From Hemicordylus capensis (Eukaryota; Chordata; Lepidosauria; Squamata; Cordylidae), in NCBI RefSeq assembly GCF_027244095.1, contig NC_069662.1, positions 10,070,501 to 10,134,500 on the forward strand: a stretch of 64,000 nucleotides of DNA. Reading direction: 5' to 3'. Below the pieces are notes generated by a model. It was not told the DNA's origin and searched no databases. It saw only the letters and a list, made by a program, of their open reading frames with translations. Shown one piece after another: positions 10,199-22,800 of the stretch. The position numbers and the translations under genes were made by a program. Position 1 is the first letter of the stretch. Each line of letters starts with the position of its first letter.

Positions 10199-10366
10199 TA
10201 TCTTAAGTGACAATTGTCTATCCAGATACTTCACTTCTAGATAGTACTCCATTGATTTAACTGTTTCTACGATGAAACAGTTGAAAAGCACAGCTTAGCT
10301 TGAATGGCAACTCACTTGGCAAAGTTAGTCGGTAGTGTAATGTAACATCAATCAGAATCTCATATG

Positions 10367-10431
10367 TAGGGAAGTGCAAACTGGTTCAAATTCAAACCAG
10401 TTTGAATTTGAATTTGAAAGAGGGAACATCT
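10367..10431. mobile_element. Left part of a MITE (TAGGGAAGTGCA end)
   Basis: Begins TAGGGAAGTGCAAACTGG and continues with AT-rich GGTTCAAATTCAAACC words, like the ends of 3844-4265. It is interrupted by the L2 LINE. Similar words resume directly after that LINE at about 13997. Confidence 0.5.
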
Positions 10432-13400
10432 TGGGCAGCTTGGGAACAAGGCAGTGTTTGACTGTGCTTTGGCTTCTGCCCCACCTTTTCCTCCAGGTGG
10501 GTACCATCAGGCATCAGCCTCTACTCCTTTAAAACTCAGGCTGGGCCAGGGGCGTGAGCCTCTTGGCATGAGCCGAAGGGCGAGAGCACAAGGGCTCTCG
10601 TCCTTGTGGCTCTCAGCCGTGGGGCGAGCTGCCTTGGCCCTGAAGACCTTTTCCTTCTGCCTCGAAGAGTCGTCTTCCTCCAACCACGAAGTCAGCAGAG
10701 ATTGTATTGCAGTGATTGCAGAGATTGTATAAGTCTGGTCCTGGTTTTAAATTAAGCCAAGAAGCTGTGGTGGGTTAGTCTGGGGAGATGTGTCTGGGAG
10801 AGCGAAAAAGTGGGTCTGGAGTGGAGGCAGCAATATCACGGGTAGCGGGCAGAGGGAGGTATGGCGGTGGGAGTTGGGCTGGCCGTTACAGGGGAAATCG
10901 GTCCAGGCAATTGAGGCCTGTTCCTTTTTCCGGCCCCTCTCCCAACCCTCTGACCCTAGGGAGCTCGGAGAACACTCCTTCGAGGATTAGGGTGCTGCTG
11001 CTGAATGCCAGGTCAGTTAACACAAAAACATCTCTCATCCACGATTTGATTGTAGATGAGCGTGCTGACCTGGTATGCGTGACGGAGACCTGGTTGGATG
11101 CGCTGGGCGGGGTTGGTCTTTCTCAGCTTTGTCCTCCAGGTTTCCAGATCGTGCAGCAGCCCCGCCTCGAGGGTTGGGGAGGAGGCGTTGCAGTCATCTT
11201 TCGAGAGACCCTCCCCGTTTCCAGGTGCCCGGTCAGGCCATCTCAGAATTTTGAGTGTTTGTCCTTGAGGGTGGGCCTCCGAGATAGGCTGGGGATTCTG
11301 TTGGTGTACCGACCACCCCGCATCACCTCAGTCTCCCTACCTGAGCTGGCGGGGGTGGTCTCGGAGGTGGCTTTGGGTTCCCCCAGGCTTATTGTTTTGG
11401 GGGATTTCAATGTCCACGCTGAGGCCCCCCTAGTGGGTGCAGCTCAGGATTTCATGGCCTCCATGGCAACCGTGGGCCTGTCTCAATTGGTATCGGGCCC
11501 TACCCACGTGGCGGGACACACTCTGGATCTGGTTTTTGCCGACCGGGAAATAAATGATCTGGAGGTGGGGGAATTTGAGATCACTCCCTTGTCATGGACA
11601 GATCATCACCTGGTGGGGTTTAGTTTGACTGCTCCGTCTGCCCTCTGCAGGGGTGGTGGGCCGATTAAGATGGTCCGCCCCCGGAGGCTTATGGATCCGC
11701 TTGGATTTCAGACGGCCCTCGGGGAGTTTCCAGTGTCCAGAGCTGGTGACCCTGTCGAGGCCTTGGTTGATCTCTGGAATGGAGAGATGGCCCGGGCAGG
11801 TGACATGGTTGCCCCCAAGCGCCCTCTCCGGCTTGGTGGAGCCCGTTCTGCTCCTTGGTTTTCCTTGGACCTTAGGGCGATGAAGCAACTCGGACGACGG
11901 CTGGAATGACGCTGGAGGAAGAGTCGTCACGAATCCGATCGAACACGGGCTAGAGCCCATTTTAGGGACTATGCCGTGGCGGTGGGGGGCGGCGAAGAAA
12001 TGCTTTTTCTCCGCCTCCATTGTGTCTGATCAGTGCAGGCAAACAGAGCTGTTTCGTGTGGTGAAAACTTTGCTCCACACATCCCCCCGGACAATGGGGG
12101 AGGAGTCATCTACGGCTCTTTGTGATTGGTTTGCCTGTCACTTTGCAGATAAAGTCGCTTGCATCCGTGCTGACCTGGACTCCAGAGTTTTGGCAGTTCC
12201 GGCAGACGTGCCTTTGGTACCATCTGGTCCCGTTGTGTTGGATTCTTTTCGGTTGGTGCGGCCTGAGGATGTGGACAAGATCCTGGGCAGTGTGCGGGCG
12301 ACTTCGTGCGCTCTTGACACTTGCCCTTCATGGCTAATAAAAGCTGCCAGGGAGGGGACAGGTAGATGGCTGGAGGTGATCGTTAATGCTTCGTTGAGGG
12401 AGGGCAGGATGCCATCGTGCCTCAAGGAGGCGGTGGTAAGACCTCTATTAAAAAAGCCCTCCCTTGATCCCTCCAACCTGGACAACTATAGACCTGTATC
12501 TAACTTTCCCTTTCTGGGCAAGGTGATGGAGCGTGTGGTGGCGTCCCAGCTGGAGAGGGTCTTGGATGATACGGATTATCTGGAGCCTTTTCAATCTGGC
12601 TTCCGCCCCAGGTATGGAACTAAGACTGCCTTGGTCGCTCTAGTGGATGACCTATGCCGGGAACTGGACAGGGGGAGTGCGTCCCTGTTGGTTCTGCTGG
12701 ACCTCTCGGCGGCCTTCGATACCATCGACCATGGTATCCTTCTGGGCCGCCTCTCAAGTATGGGGATCGGAGGCACTGCGTTGCAGTGGTTCTGGTCCTT
12801 TCTTGAGGGGAGGGTCCAGAAGGTGGTGCTGGGGGACTACTACTTGGCCCCGTGGCCGTTGGCCTGTGGGGTCCCGCAGGGTTCGGTCTTGTCCCCCATG
12901 CTGTTTAACATCTACATGAAGCCGCTGGGAGAGGTCATCCGGGGATTTGGACTGAGTTGTCAGCAATATGCGGATGACACTCAGCTCTATTTCTCCTTGT
13001 CATCTGATCCTAGGGAGGCGGTGGATGTCCTGAATCGGGGGCTGGAGGCCGTGATGGGTTGGATGTGGGCTAATAAACTGAAACTGAATCCGGATAAGAT
13101 GGAGGTACTGTTGGTCAGTAGGAGAGCCAATCGGGATGAGGAGATTTTACCGGTTCTGGATGGGGTTGCACTCTCCTTGAAGGAGCAAGTACGCAGCTTG
13201 GGGGTACTACTGGACCCGGCTCTGCTTTTGGAAGCTCAGGTGGAGGCGGTGGCCAGGGGTGCCTTTGCACAGCTTCGGCTGGTGCGCCAGCTGCGTCCCT
13301 TTCTCGAGAAGGCAGATCTGGCCACGGTTACCCACGCCTTAGTCACGTCACGGCTGGATTACTGTAACACGCTCTACGTGGGGCTGCCCTTGAAGAATAT

Positions 13401-13964
13401 CCGGAAACTGCAGCTAGTGCAAAATGCAGCAGCGAGGGTTTTATCCAGAGCTGCCAGCTGGGAACATATCACCCCCATTTTGAAAGAGCTGCACTGGCTG
13501 CCGGTTTGTTTCTGGGTCCAATTCAAGGTGCTGGTTTTGACCTTTAAAGTCCTCAACAGTTTGGGCCCGGGGTATTTGAGGGACCGCCTGCTCCCAAGGG
13601 TTGCTGCCCGCTTGACTAGGATATCTGGGGGTGCCCTGCTCCGGGTGCCGACAATGAGGGAGGCCCGGCTGTCGTGCACTCGGGACAGGGCCTTCTCTGT
13701 TGCTGCTCCTAGACTCTGGAATGCTCTCCCGGTGGCCATTCGTTCCTCGGACTCCATCACAGCTTTTAGAAAGATTTTAAAGACTTGGCTTTTTACCCAG
13801 GCTTTTACATAATCGTTTTTTACTGCTGTTCTTGTGTGTTTTTTATCTGCTGTCTTGTTTTTATGTATGTTTTTAGCTTGATGTTTTTACTGCTTTTATT
13901 GTATGTTTTAATTTTTGTAAACCGCCTTGGGGTTTTCTTTTAATGAAAGGCGGTATAAAAATGT

Positions 13965-13995
<31 letters not shown>
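10432..13995 (+). mobile_element. Near full-length L2-clade LINE
   Basis: The first 5' frame (10788-11909) holds the APE-type endonuclease (LLLNARSVNTK, TETWLD, GGGVAV, VLGDFNVH, SWTDHHLV). The second (11971-13812) holds the reverse transcriptase (NYRPVSNFPFLGKVMERVV, LLDLSAAFDTIDH, GVPQGSVLSPMLFN, YADDTQLYF) and the L2-type C-terminus (LDYCNTLYVGLP, RLWNALPVAIRSS). A single TGA at 11907-11909, probably a CGA-to-TGA change, and one extra G near 11985-11995 separate the frames; otherwise about 1000 codons read. The 3' end has an AAACCGCCTTGGGGTTT-type UTR and an (AAAT)n tail at 13973-13995. It is the youngest-looking LINE in the window. Confidence 0.88.
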
Positions 13996-13996
13996 C

Positions 13997-14860
13997 CGGT
14001 TCAGTTCGAAGGTTCAAATTCGAACCGAACCAGCGATCAGGTTCAAGCTGCCAGTTTGAATTTGAACCATACTGGGGGGTTTGATTTGAACTGGTTTGAA
14101 CCTCCCAAAGTGGGTGGAGTGGCAGTTGGCACCATGGCCACCCAACCCCCAAAGCAGTCAGACACTCATACGATTTTTTACGCATTTTTGAAATATATTT
14201 AATTATTTTTCTCATAGGGTATAATAGGAGTTGAACCAGCCCATTATCCCCTATTGTGGAGCACCTAGGGGCACAAATGTGGGATGGGAGGTAGGCACCC
14301 AGGGGTGCCTACCACCCACCAAACCCCAAGGCAATCAGACACTTCTCCAATAATTGGTGAATTTCTAAATTATTTTTGAATTTCTCATAGGGAATAATGA
14401 GGATTCTAGCAAATGTGTAGCTTCACGTCAGGGGAAAAGGGGTGGCTTAGAGAGGAGTGTGGTGGATGGTAGTGCCCAAGGGAGGGGGGGGGCAAGGAAA
14501 CTACCAGAATTATTTCAAAGGAAGTGGGCAAAGGGCTGATTTTTTAAGTGATTTTTTGAAGTTTAGGCATCTTTAAGGTTTTTCTCCATAGGGAAGAATG
14601 GAGGCTTCAGCAGCCCCATAACTGCACTTGGGGGGTGCTGGGGTGGCCCAGAGCGAGTGGTGGTGTAGTGCACAGAGGGTGCCAACCATTCCCATGAGTT
14701 GCTAACCCATGGGGTACTGGGTTTTGTTGTTTCTGAGGTGTTCTGAGTGTAGATTCCTTGGTAGCATATGAGATTATAAATGACAAACCATGAATCCACT
14801 TTCATTTTCTACCAGATAATCTACACTCAGAACAATGAGTGTTTATAATCTGTGTGTTTA
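13997..14860. repeat. MITE-like repeat with internal units and a terminal foldback
   Basis: Starts with GGTTCGAACC-type words, then at least three related units around 14100-14240, 14280-14410 and 14470-14620. Each contains a CTCCATAGGG- or CTCATAGGG-like word, and two contain a CAAAGCAGTCAGACACT-like word. A foldback follows: GTTCTGAGTGTAGATT at 14740-14755 pairs with 14818-14833. A related copy lies at 15755-16055. Class unknown; it may belong with the element starting at 10367. Confidence 0.5.
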
Positions 14861-14921
14861 TAACCTATGCTATGCACATGCTATATTGCAGCTAATAGAA
14901 TCCATGCATAGCTTCTCTTAC

Positions 14922-15048
14922 CCAACCGGTTTGAAATCTTCCCTTCTGGACATGGCTGGCAATCATAACAGCAAAATGGCTTCCCTTCCTTCTTGACCTT
15001 ACTATAACCAGGATGGCAATGGTCATTGCACACAGACATGGGCTGAGA
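14922..15048 (-). pseudogene. Orphan V2R exon 5, open reading frame
   Basis: 127 bp, the same length as exon 5 in genes A, B and C, with acceptor ATAGACAG and donor G|GTAAGA. It encodes [37 protein letters not shown] and NRLG: the cysteine-rich domain that links the ligand-binding lobe to the 7TM domain. It has no internal stop. No exon 4 lies upstream before gene C and no exon 6 lies downstream before the L2 LINE, so I treat it as a remnant of a lost gene. It could instead be an alternative exon, but nothing shows that. Confidence 0.85.
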
Positions 15049-15609
15049 CTGTCTATTGAGTATAGTGTTTTTAGAGCTCAAGTTTCAGCTTTGCTGATAA
15101 ATGTTAAGTTTTAACAGTCTCACCATGAACACAGGGATGAAGAGTGAAAGCACCATGGACCCAGTACATATCTGATAACCCAGGCTTTCCAGTAAACTTC
15201 AGGAGCCCCAAACTCCAGTCACAAAATCCTCCGACACAAGCTCCAAGCAGATTAGATGTGTTGTTTCCAGCAGTTTGTTCAAGGCTTCCAAATTTATAGT
15301 CAGCAGCCACATGCACTTAATCAACACTCCACCCCCGCCAGCTGCCATAGATTCAATCTGGCTCCTGCTGCCTTCTTGTCAGTCGACTACTTCTCCGTAA
15401 TTCCCTCACCTGATGTTGGCATTTTCCCCACCCGCGTCCTCAAGGAGATAGTGGCCATTCAATCTCTGGGTCAGATCCTGACCCTTCTCTGCAAAGATCA
15501 CCCAGCCTTGCTGGCCCATCCTGTGACAAACACTGGCCCTGTCCTGTCTCAACTACCTCCCCATTCAAATCACTGGCCTCCACACTTTCTAGTAAGTCCC
15601 CTGCTCCCC

Positions 15610-15735
15610 ACTCCTCTCCAATCTCCTCGGGTGGGGGCATGACAAGTGGTTTACCACTGCCTCCTCCTGTGCAGTATGAGATGATGCCTTTCAGCATCTT
15701 CCTATATTTGCTGCTGCCCAATATAGGACAGCGGG
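15610..15735 (-). repeat. Sauria-type SINE fragment
   Basis: The minus strand matches the middle of the SINE at 44716-44985: TATAGGAAGATGCTGAAAGG, then CATACTGCACAGGAGGAGGC and GGCAGTGGTAAACCACT. Confidence 0.6.
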
Positions 15736-15754
15736 GATTCAAACCAACAGCCTT

Positions 15755-16055
15755 TCCCCCATAGGGAGTAATGGGGATTTCAGCAGCCCCATAACTCCAT
15801 GTGGGGAGCACTAGGGTGGGCCAGAAGAGGTTGTGGTGTAGAGCACATGGAGTTGCCAACCACCCCCAAAACCACAAGCCCATGGGGTACTGGGTTTTGC
15901 TATTATTTTCAATTTTTGGGATGTTCTGAGAGTGGGTTCTTTGATGCTAATGTTAGTGGATTCTCTGGTCATTCATCGTTTTGCACCAAAGATGATGAAT
16001 GAACAAAGATGAACCAAGATGTTCATTCATCATCTTTGGTGCAAAATGATGAATG
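15755..16055. repeat. Second copy of the CCATAGGG repeat, ending in a 36-bp foldback
   Basis: The part to 15967 parallels 14580-14760 (CAGCAGCCCCATAACT, CCCATGGGGTACTGGGTTTT). The arms at 15970-16005 and 16020-16055 pair with one mismatch in 36 bases across a 14-base spacer. Such a strong hairpin suggests a foldback transposon end. Confidence 0.6.
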
Positions 16056-16069
16056 AATAAAGAATCCTC

Positions 16070-16749
16070 AATCATTGTCCATCTTTGTTCACCTTCAGAT
16101 CAGCCTTTCCCCAAGCCCAATCTGCACAGCACCCATGACTGAGATATACTGGTTCTGCAAGATCAGATCCCCTTTGTATTTTGCCTGGTTCCCAGACCCC
16201 TGCCTGGTCCTTAGGTCACCATTCCTGCCTTTTGCTTTCTTGCCTGTTCCCGGAGGAGAGAGGTCCCTCAGCATCAGCTGAGCTAAAAGGGTCCATTCAC
16301 TTCACCGGGTGGATTTAGGCAGTATATCTAACCTTTGCCCTCACTCCTCTCACTCCCCTCCTTTCTTGCTCCTTCTAAAATCCAAAGCTGTTCTCTAAAG
16401 ACCATTTCTCTGGCCAGCCTTGATTTGGAACACAAGCCAAATTTCCTCTTTGTGAGCATTAACGTAGTCCTTCTTATCCGTTAGTCTTGTTGGTTTGTTA
16501 GTTAATATCATGTTGCTCATTAATCATTATTTCTTTTCCTGTGCCCCTAAACCTTTTTTTAAAAAAATTTGATTCTGTGTTTGAACTTCAAACCTTCTGT
16601 CAGTTCTTTCTGAGGCTGAAGCTTTGAACAAATTCATTCAGAGATGGACTGCTCCATTTAAGCTTGCTAGTTCCCCACACAAGTACCCCCCCCCCAAAAA
16701 AAAACACATAGCCAGGGGTATTTGCCAATTCCCCAGGAGCAGTTCCATT
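16070..16749. other. Intergenic stretch, nothing recognised
   Basis: Pyrimidine-rich sequence between the foldback repeat and the V2R exon 6 scrap, with short homopolymer runs (T/A near 16552-16568, C/A near 16687-16706). No exon or named repeat seen. Confidence 0.4.
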
Positions 16750-16808
16750 AACATTAACTTTTTCTTTTTTGTTCAGGGGAGATCTTAACACAATAATGTA
16801 GCATTTAT
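16750..16808 (-). pseudogene. 3' scrap of a V2R exon 6 next to gene C
   Basis: The minus strand reads [18 protein letters not shown], matching the extreme C-terminus of intact exon 6 ([17 protein letters not shown]). It lies just 26 bp beyond the stop codon of gene C and in the same orientation, so the end of an exon 6 is present twice. A local partial duplication or the stump of a deleted gene could explain it. Confidence 0.75.
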
Positions 16809-16834
16809 GCTGAAAGAAGAGACAGAAACTTCAT

Positions 16835-19800
16835 TCAACATTTTCTCTTTATTAACTTGTTTCTTTTGTTCAGATCAGGCCTTAACACAATAATGTAGCA
16901 TTTAGGGAAAAAGATACAGCCCAGTAACCCGGCACTGGAAGCCAAGATGGAGAAGACCTCAACAGCCACTGTGAATTTCCCTTTGGTGCTCAGGTAGGTT
17001 GGAATAAAAGACAACCAAACACTGCAAAAGACTAACATGCTAAAGGTGATGGACTTAGCTTCCTGGAAAATGTCTGGCAACTTCCTGGCTAGGAAAGCCA
17101 CAGATAAGCTGACGATGGCCAGGAAGCCCATATAGCCCCGGACACAATAAAACAGTGTATCCGATCCTTCGTTACATTCCACGATGATTTCTCCATGTAT
17201 TGAGTTCATATCAAAATCTGGGAAGGGGGGAGAAGTACCCAGCCAAACTGTACAAATAGTGGCTTGAATAAGGGAACAGCAAAGAACTATGGAGCAAGTT
17301 AGTTTCTTCCCCACCCATTTATTCATCCTGGACCCTGGCTTGGTGGCCATGAATGCTAGAACCACCACAGTGGTTTTGGCCAACACGCAAGATACGGCCA
17401 CAGAGAAGATGATGCCAAAGGCAGTTTGTCGAAGAAGACATGTCACTTTTGTGGGCTGGCCAATGAAGAGCAAAGTACAGAGAAAGGAGAGCAACAGGGA
17501 GATAAGAAGAGTATAGGAGAGACTCCTGTTGTTGGCTTTGATGATGGGTGTGTTGTGGTTCTTCAGAAAGGCTCCTAGCACCAAAGCTGTGATGAAAGAA
17601 AGGGAAAGAGCAAATATGATCAAACTGCTCCCCAAAGGTTCTCTGTAAGATAGGAAGTTTATGTCCTTTGGAATGCAGAGGTCTTGGTCCTTGTTTGGAT
17701 ACTGATCTTGAGGGCACTGAAAGCAGTTGTCCATGTCTGGAAAAGAAAATGTGCACATGAAAATATCCTGCAAAGCCCACTGTATAGGATATCTCAGATA
17801 TCAAGACTCAACACCTCAAGCCCGGAATGAGAGTGGCTAGATTTGCATTATAAGGACAACTTGATAGCCTTCTCAACCTTTATGAAAAGCATGGAACAGG
17901 ATCCAAAGATCCACATAGGTAATGATCATGTTGATCAAGAGAATCACAGCTCCATTACTAAAATTATATTCTTTCCCTGGATATCACTAGAACTGAATCA
18001 GCTCCATTACTGAAATTATATTCTTTCCCTGGATATCACTAGAACTGAATTGTTCATCCCTCAGTTTTCTGAATTTAGTTGTATGCATAACAGCACACAC
18101 ACATACATGGCAATAACTTGTGTCCTATTATCGGCAACTACCACTCTTATGGGAAACTGTTTAAACTTAGGGGAATGAATGTCTATATTCCCTGATGTCT
18201 GCACATTGGATCACATGCAATGTTTGAAAATATATGCTATCTCTTACCTTCCTGATTTGAAATCTTCCCTTTTGGACATGGAAGGCAATCATAGCAGCAA
18301 AATGGCTTCCCTTCCTTCTCAGTTTTTCTATAACCCGGAAGGCAATTGTCATTACACACAGAAAGAGGTTGTGCCTGTCCATAAATAAAATAAGGTATTG
18401 TTTTACCATACAAAAATTGGCTGATTTCCAGAGCAATGGGGCATAATACGCAAAGGCATACTAGAGCAAGAAGATTGCTTAGCTGAGCAGAGAAGGAGCA
18501 GATCAGCACCCATGCTGACCATGCAAATAGTTTTGTGCATGTGCAGAGGCCATGTGCATGCCAGTGTCATGCAAGGACAGCTGGGAGATGTCCCACTTGT
18601 GTGTGGGCATAGCTGGGGAAGGGCTGGGAGGGCAGCAATGGTGGTGTGTAGAGGAGGAGCAGGTACGGACCTGCTCTCCTGTGCTTTAAAGGGGCTCTGT
18701 AAGCACTAGAATTTAAATGGAGATGCCCATGACTGAGACAGCTGAATCACATTTCAGCACATCCCTAGTCTGGATAGCAGCTAATATATTTTGGGAGTTC
18801 AAATATATGGAACCATTGGGTTGCAAATTTTCCACTCCACTGAATTCAAGCAATGCTGGAAATAGCAATGGGCAGAGATGCTAGTGGCTATCATGGTAGA
18901 AGCTTCCTTAGTGACATTGGAAGCAGCAGCGATTACCACCAAGGAAAAAGGGGTTTGATCCCGCCCAGGACAATTCAGAAGAATCAGCAATTTGAAGTGA
19001 GATGCTTGAGGTAGCAAGAACCCATTCCCTGAGCAGGACTAGGCCATTCAACAATGAGCCATGCTCTTCTCAATAACAAAGGGGCTTGTAAGCTTTGTAG
19101 AGAAAAAGGCTGAGGTTCCTGGATATGCTCAGTGGTAGAACATCTGCTTTGCATGCAGAATGCCCCATGTTCAGTCCCTGGCATCTCCAGGTAGGACAAG
19201 GAAACCTGCCTGAAACCTTGAGGAGTTGCTTTCTAGATTGTCAGTGTAGACAACAGAGAACTAGATGGACCCATGGCCTGACTTAGTATAAGGAAGCTCC
19301 CCATGTTCGTATGAGTGCTTCTAGGTTGAGTGCTAGATCCTATAACTTAAGCTCCACATGCCTCACTGTAGCTCCCTAGTTGCTGTACTACTAAGAAATG
19401 GGTAGAGATGCTGTCAGTGCCAAATGCTTTGCTTCTAGAGAAAACTTGATATGCTGTGGACTATTAGGACCTCTGCCATTATTGAAAGGAAGGAAGGATG
19501 AATCTATCTATCTATCTGTCCATCTATCTACCACATTTAGGTACCACCTAACCAAAAATCACTTTGCGTAGATAATAAATGCACTGGAGAACTATGCCAT
19601 ATGCAACATAAGTTAGTCCAAAAAAGTGATTTTTGTCTGATCTGTTTGAACACACTGAGGCACTTCACACAACACGTGTGAAGCGCCTGACGGGGTTCTG
19701 TGGGGAGAGGGGCTTAGCCTAGTCTCCCCGAAGATGAGCAGCTGCTGGTAGTTGGGTGGCCGGCTCTGTCATGGAGCCGGCAGGGGCAGTGGGTATCGGG

Positions 19801-22800
19801 GGCTGCGTGGCCCCCCAGAAGTTCCAGGATGCCCCACGTGAGCGCACGGGGCATCATAGAGAGACCCCTGAGCCTGGGAGGCTGCTTGCATCCCCACATG
19901 GCGACACACGGGAACAAAAACAAGGTTAATGGAGTGATAACTCTGTTAATCTCATTTAAGGGAAGGGGGATTTAATGAGGCGGGGTGGTTCTAGGGTGGG
20001 GCAGGCAGGGCACATGCCCCGGGCGCCACTTGAAGGGAGGTGCCATTTTTTAAAATTATTTTTTTAAATGGCTGCCGAAAACTAAATGGCCACCACGCAT
20101 GCTCAAATGGCCTCTGCAAGGCCCTAGGCCATACCAGGCCTTGTAGAGGCCATTTGAGCATGCACGGTGGCCATTTTGTTTTTGGCGTCCATTTTATTTA
20201 TTTATTTTTTTAAATGGCCACCACACATGCCCAAATGGTCCCTGTGAGGCCCTTGGCCTTGCCAGGCCTCACTGCGGCCATTTGAGCATGTGTGGCAGCC
20301 TCCCAAATGGCCACAATGCTGATCTTTGCAGGCCCAAACAGGGCCGAAAATCAACGTGGGATGGGCCGCACCACGGCGGTGAAGAGGCCGGTGAGGGCAG
20401 GACAAACTTTTGCAGACACCCCCTGCCACGGCCTTTAGGAAGCCCCCCGAAGGGGCTACAGGTAATTTTTTTAAAAAAATAATATAATATAAGTCACTAT
20501 ACACATATTCAGTTTGTCACTATGCACAGAGAATCAGGACTTGTGAATACTGAGCTGAAGTTTATGAGCTAGGATTGTATTCATTTGCTCTTACTTTGCT
20601 TCTTGTGAGAAGTGAGTTAAATGTGATGTCTTAATAATATGGCTATTAATGGTGAGTTTGTCTTTGAATCAGTGTGAAATCCTTAGTATTAAGGCCCACT
20701 GGGAGTTTCTTGCTTGCTTTCTCTCAATTTAACTGTCTTTCTGAAATACTAGAATATATTCCAAGCAGTGACACAGTTTACTCTGCATATCCTTTAATTA
20801 TTTTCAGAGTATCTGGGAAAAGCCAAATTCTCCATTTCTTTTTAAAACTTATGTAATAGTGATGCTACAATGCATAGTAGAGAATTCGACAGGCACTTCT
20901 GTTTAGTTTTCCCAAGTACACCTCCACATAGTATTTGGGTATTTCATGAGGCCCAGCATACTGAAATTTGTAGTTTTCCAGCATTTTTTGGTCTGGCTAC
21001 GTCCACTGCTATATAGTTTTTAAAAGATTAAAAGATTGACGAGCTTGACTTGTATTTTTGAGCTGATATTATGGTAAAGTTATCTGAAAGATGGCTGTCA
21101 GATGTTTGGACAGGGGGCACAATTTCAGTGCTTGCCCTAGGTGCTATTTTCCCTAGATACGCCTCTGTAATGACGCTAGCTGCAGGGAGCCGTGCAGCTC
21201 CTATTGCAGCACACGATTGCCCCAAAGCGGGTTGGGCTCCCTTAGCCCACTTTTGGGCGATCGTGGGAATAGCCTCAATAAGATGTAGTTTGTCACAACG
21301 AAACCCCTGCTAATTGAGGAATGAGGCATCTTTTAAAGTGGTGATTTTCTTATATTTAGTAGGGGGAGACCAATTGTCTCCATTCAACCCAGTATAATAT
21401 CCCTTCCAGTGCCAATTCCTGTTATCAGGCTTGTGTTTCTTTCTACATTGTGAACACTTTTTGAACAAGGAACCATACTCATTTTTAATGTTATCCACCT
21501 TCAATGTTTGTTGCTGTTGAAAAGCAGCACATAAATATTACCAAGAATAACAATTGCAGTGCCTGAATACTTAATCACTTTTTGTACCTTGTGGAAGTAA
21601 TTGAAGAAACTTCAAAGACTGCAAAAACCTTACCTGGTTAAACCTCTTGGGCCAGACAATGCTGTCCTCATGAATGGTGAACACTTTGTCTTCAGGAGCC
21701 TGTGGGTCTATCCTTCCAACTTTGACTCTTAAAAAGGACCGATTTGCAAATGTGACCCAGTTGATAATATCAAATCCACCCACTATTTCCCCATTTTGGC
21801 CAAAGGATATCTTTTCCCCAACACTTGTGTTAAATGATAAATGTCTCAGCAAGTGAGGGAGCTAAATAAGCAAACGGGAGGAGAAATCATTATTGCCAGT
21901 GTACATTTTTAGTTAACCATCTTTTACACATTTTTACACATTTTTAGTTAATAATATTTCATAACTTAATTATCTTTCATGGTCATAGGCAAAAGCTTTA
22001 TGTAGGCTAATAATATGATGGATAAAACTAATCAAATAAAAATGTTGGTTATGAAGTAAGAAGAAGAATGTCCATTGAGCTACCTGGTGTTACACAGAGT
22101 AAAATCTTCAGGATTACAATTTAGTAAATATAAAACCCAAAAAAAAGAAGGAAGGAGAGGACACAAGTTCTTAAAACACTTCTAGTAAATAGCTATTAAA
22201 TGAAGGTATCCATGCCCTCTTCAGCTCAGCTCAAATCAACAGGGTTCCTTGAGCATTTGATATCTAAGACAAACCAACATGATCATCATGACATATTCTC
22301 AGAATTGGAAATTGTTCATGATTAATTGTGAAAACAACTATAGCCTTCTTGGCTATAGAAGCATGCTTCTATACAGCATGCTTCTTTCATATGCCATAGA
22401 AGAACTGAGCTTTTGGGATGTGTCCCTGTCCCAAAGGGCTAGTGATCTAGAAGATGCTTTAGTATGAAAATGTTGTTGCTCTCACAGATAGGGCTTACCT
22501 TGGGGTGGGTGAGCTGGGCAGTCATCCAGGGTGCCGACCTGGAGTGGGTGCTGAGCTGAGCTTGCCTAAGCCGCACAATTTTGCAACACTGATCGACTTA
22601 CCATGGGGGCATGTGTCACTCTTTGCCTAGGGTGCTACTAAATATCCAAGGGGCTGGACCTAATCACAAACATTAGTGAACTTCCTCGAATTAGTTTGCT
22701 CAGATGGTTACCTGCCAAGGCTGATAATTCAGAAGTGTCCATCTCCCTCCACATATTGTACTTCTCTGCTTGGGCATAGAAGAGCTCATGGCTTTCAGAG

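Noticed and set aside
11592-12485. Minus-strand frames over the L2 LINE
   Set aside because: They are shadows of the endonuclease and reverse transcriptase coding frames on the plus strand.
15104-15316. Minus-strand frame just upstream of the orphan exon 5, considered as V2R exon 4
   Set aside because: It lacks [11 protein letters not shown] or any other exon 4 motif and has no matching splice sites.
19110-19180. Possible functional tRNA gene (A and B boxes)
   Set aside because: Boxes are those of a tRNA-derived SINE; no cloverleaf with paired acceptor stem, and the SINE body and tail follow.
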